In this document: one piece after another, positions 6,044 through 6,152 of the stretch
How the letters are laid out: the number at the start of each line of letters is the position of its first letter
Position numbering within the stretch: position 1 is the first letter of the stretch
Assembly (NCBI RefSeq): GCF_042646065.1
Contig: NZ_JBHRTA010000012.1
Location: 1-6,152, forward strand
DNA: 6,152 bases
Direction: 5' to 3'
DNA from: Parapedobacter deserti
GTDB taxonomy: Bacteria > Bacteroidota > Bacteroidia > Sphingobacteriales > Sphingobacteriaceae
Notes under the pieces: model-generated
Seen by the model: the letters and a program-made list of their open reading frames with translations, nothing else
Told to the model about the DNA's origin: nothing
Databases searched by the model: none
Made by a program: the position numbers and the translations under genes

Positions 6044-6152
6044 GTACGATTACGGCGCGAGGCTGTATGATTTTGTAGTCGGGAAAAGCGTGGATCCATT
6101 GGCGGAGCGTTCGACAATGTGTCGCCCTACAATTACGGGATGAACAATCCGA
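6044..6152 (+). pseudogene. Second orphan RHS core remnant, frameshifted and cut by the window end
   Basis: Reads YDYGARLYDFVVGKSVDPLAE from 6045, then loses frame. The continuation FDNVSPYNYGMNNP is in another frame from 6110, so one base is missing near 6108-6110 relative to an intact core. Compared with the full RHS gene (DPVIGRWGSVDPLAE), two residues are also missing after VVG. There is no start codon, and any toxin tip would lie beyond the window. This is a second stored and decaying RHS-CT cassette. Confidence 0.8.
6045..6058 (+). repeat. RHS core junction repeat, copy 3 (start of orphan module 2)
   Basis: tacgattacggcgc, identical to 1275-1288. It begins one base after the stop codon of the upstream immunity candidate, so a second orphan module is joined almost directly to the end of the first. 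Confidence 0.8.

Noticed and set aside
1..6152. CRISPR array, tRNA, rRNA or riboswitch
   Set aside because: No regularly spaced direct repeats, and I recognised no tRNA-like, rRNA-like or known riboswitch sequence. The only repeats are the RHS core copies and the IS66 ends.

Overview
The window looks like a Bacteroidota chromosome, probably a Sphingobacteriaceae-like or related lineage. This rests on the style of the RHS/YD-repeat core (endings of the type YNYGFNNPVRFIDPDG), AT-rich gene starts without clear Shine-Dalgarno sequences, and the IS66 subtype. The genus cannot be fixed from the sequence alone. The window is one stretch of a polymorphic-toxin (RHS) locus read entirely on the + strand, interrupted by a complete insertion sequence.

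Layout. (1) Positions 1-2060 hold the 3' part of a large RHS protein whose start lies outside the window. A GC-rich YD-repeat/core region ends near 1412. It is followed by a lower-GC C-terminal toxin tip that resembles polymorphic toxin type 44. The reading frame is broken at a single ambiguous base (N at 337). (2) Positions 2015-2512 overlap the toxin end and encode a small protein with one N-terminal membrane segment, the likely cognate immunity protein. (3) At 2545 an orphan RHS-CT module begins, without its own start. It carries the last part of a core and then a toxin tip. It is split by a 2295-bp IS66-family element (2740-5034) with 26-bp imperfect inverted repeats and a perfect 8-bp target duplication, TCAATAAT. 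Removing the element and one duplication rejoins the two halves in frame into one toxin tip ending at 5555, which carries an HEIGE zincin-like motif. (4) Positions 5552-6043 encode a putative lipoprotein that overlaps the toxin stop by ATGA, the likely immunity gene of the orphan module. (5) Two bases after its stop a third RHS-core remnant begins (6044 to the window end), already frameshifted.

How it fits together. This is the arrangement known for RHS/CDI loci: one full-length toxin delivers the current tip, and silent tip/immunity cassettes are stored downstream, each joined at the same conserved core sequence (tacgattacggcgc). Recombination at this sequence could swap tips. Both putative immunity proteins have N-terminal export or anchor signals, which suggests protection in the cell envelope. 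The IS66 element carries tnpA, tnpB and tnpC. Its tnpC is split by a frameshift at an A7G tract that has the form of a -1 slippery heptamer (A_AAA_AAG). The most notable result is the reconstruction of the IS-interrupted orphan toxin, whose candidate immunity gene is left intact.
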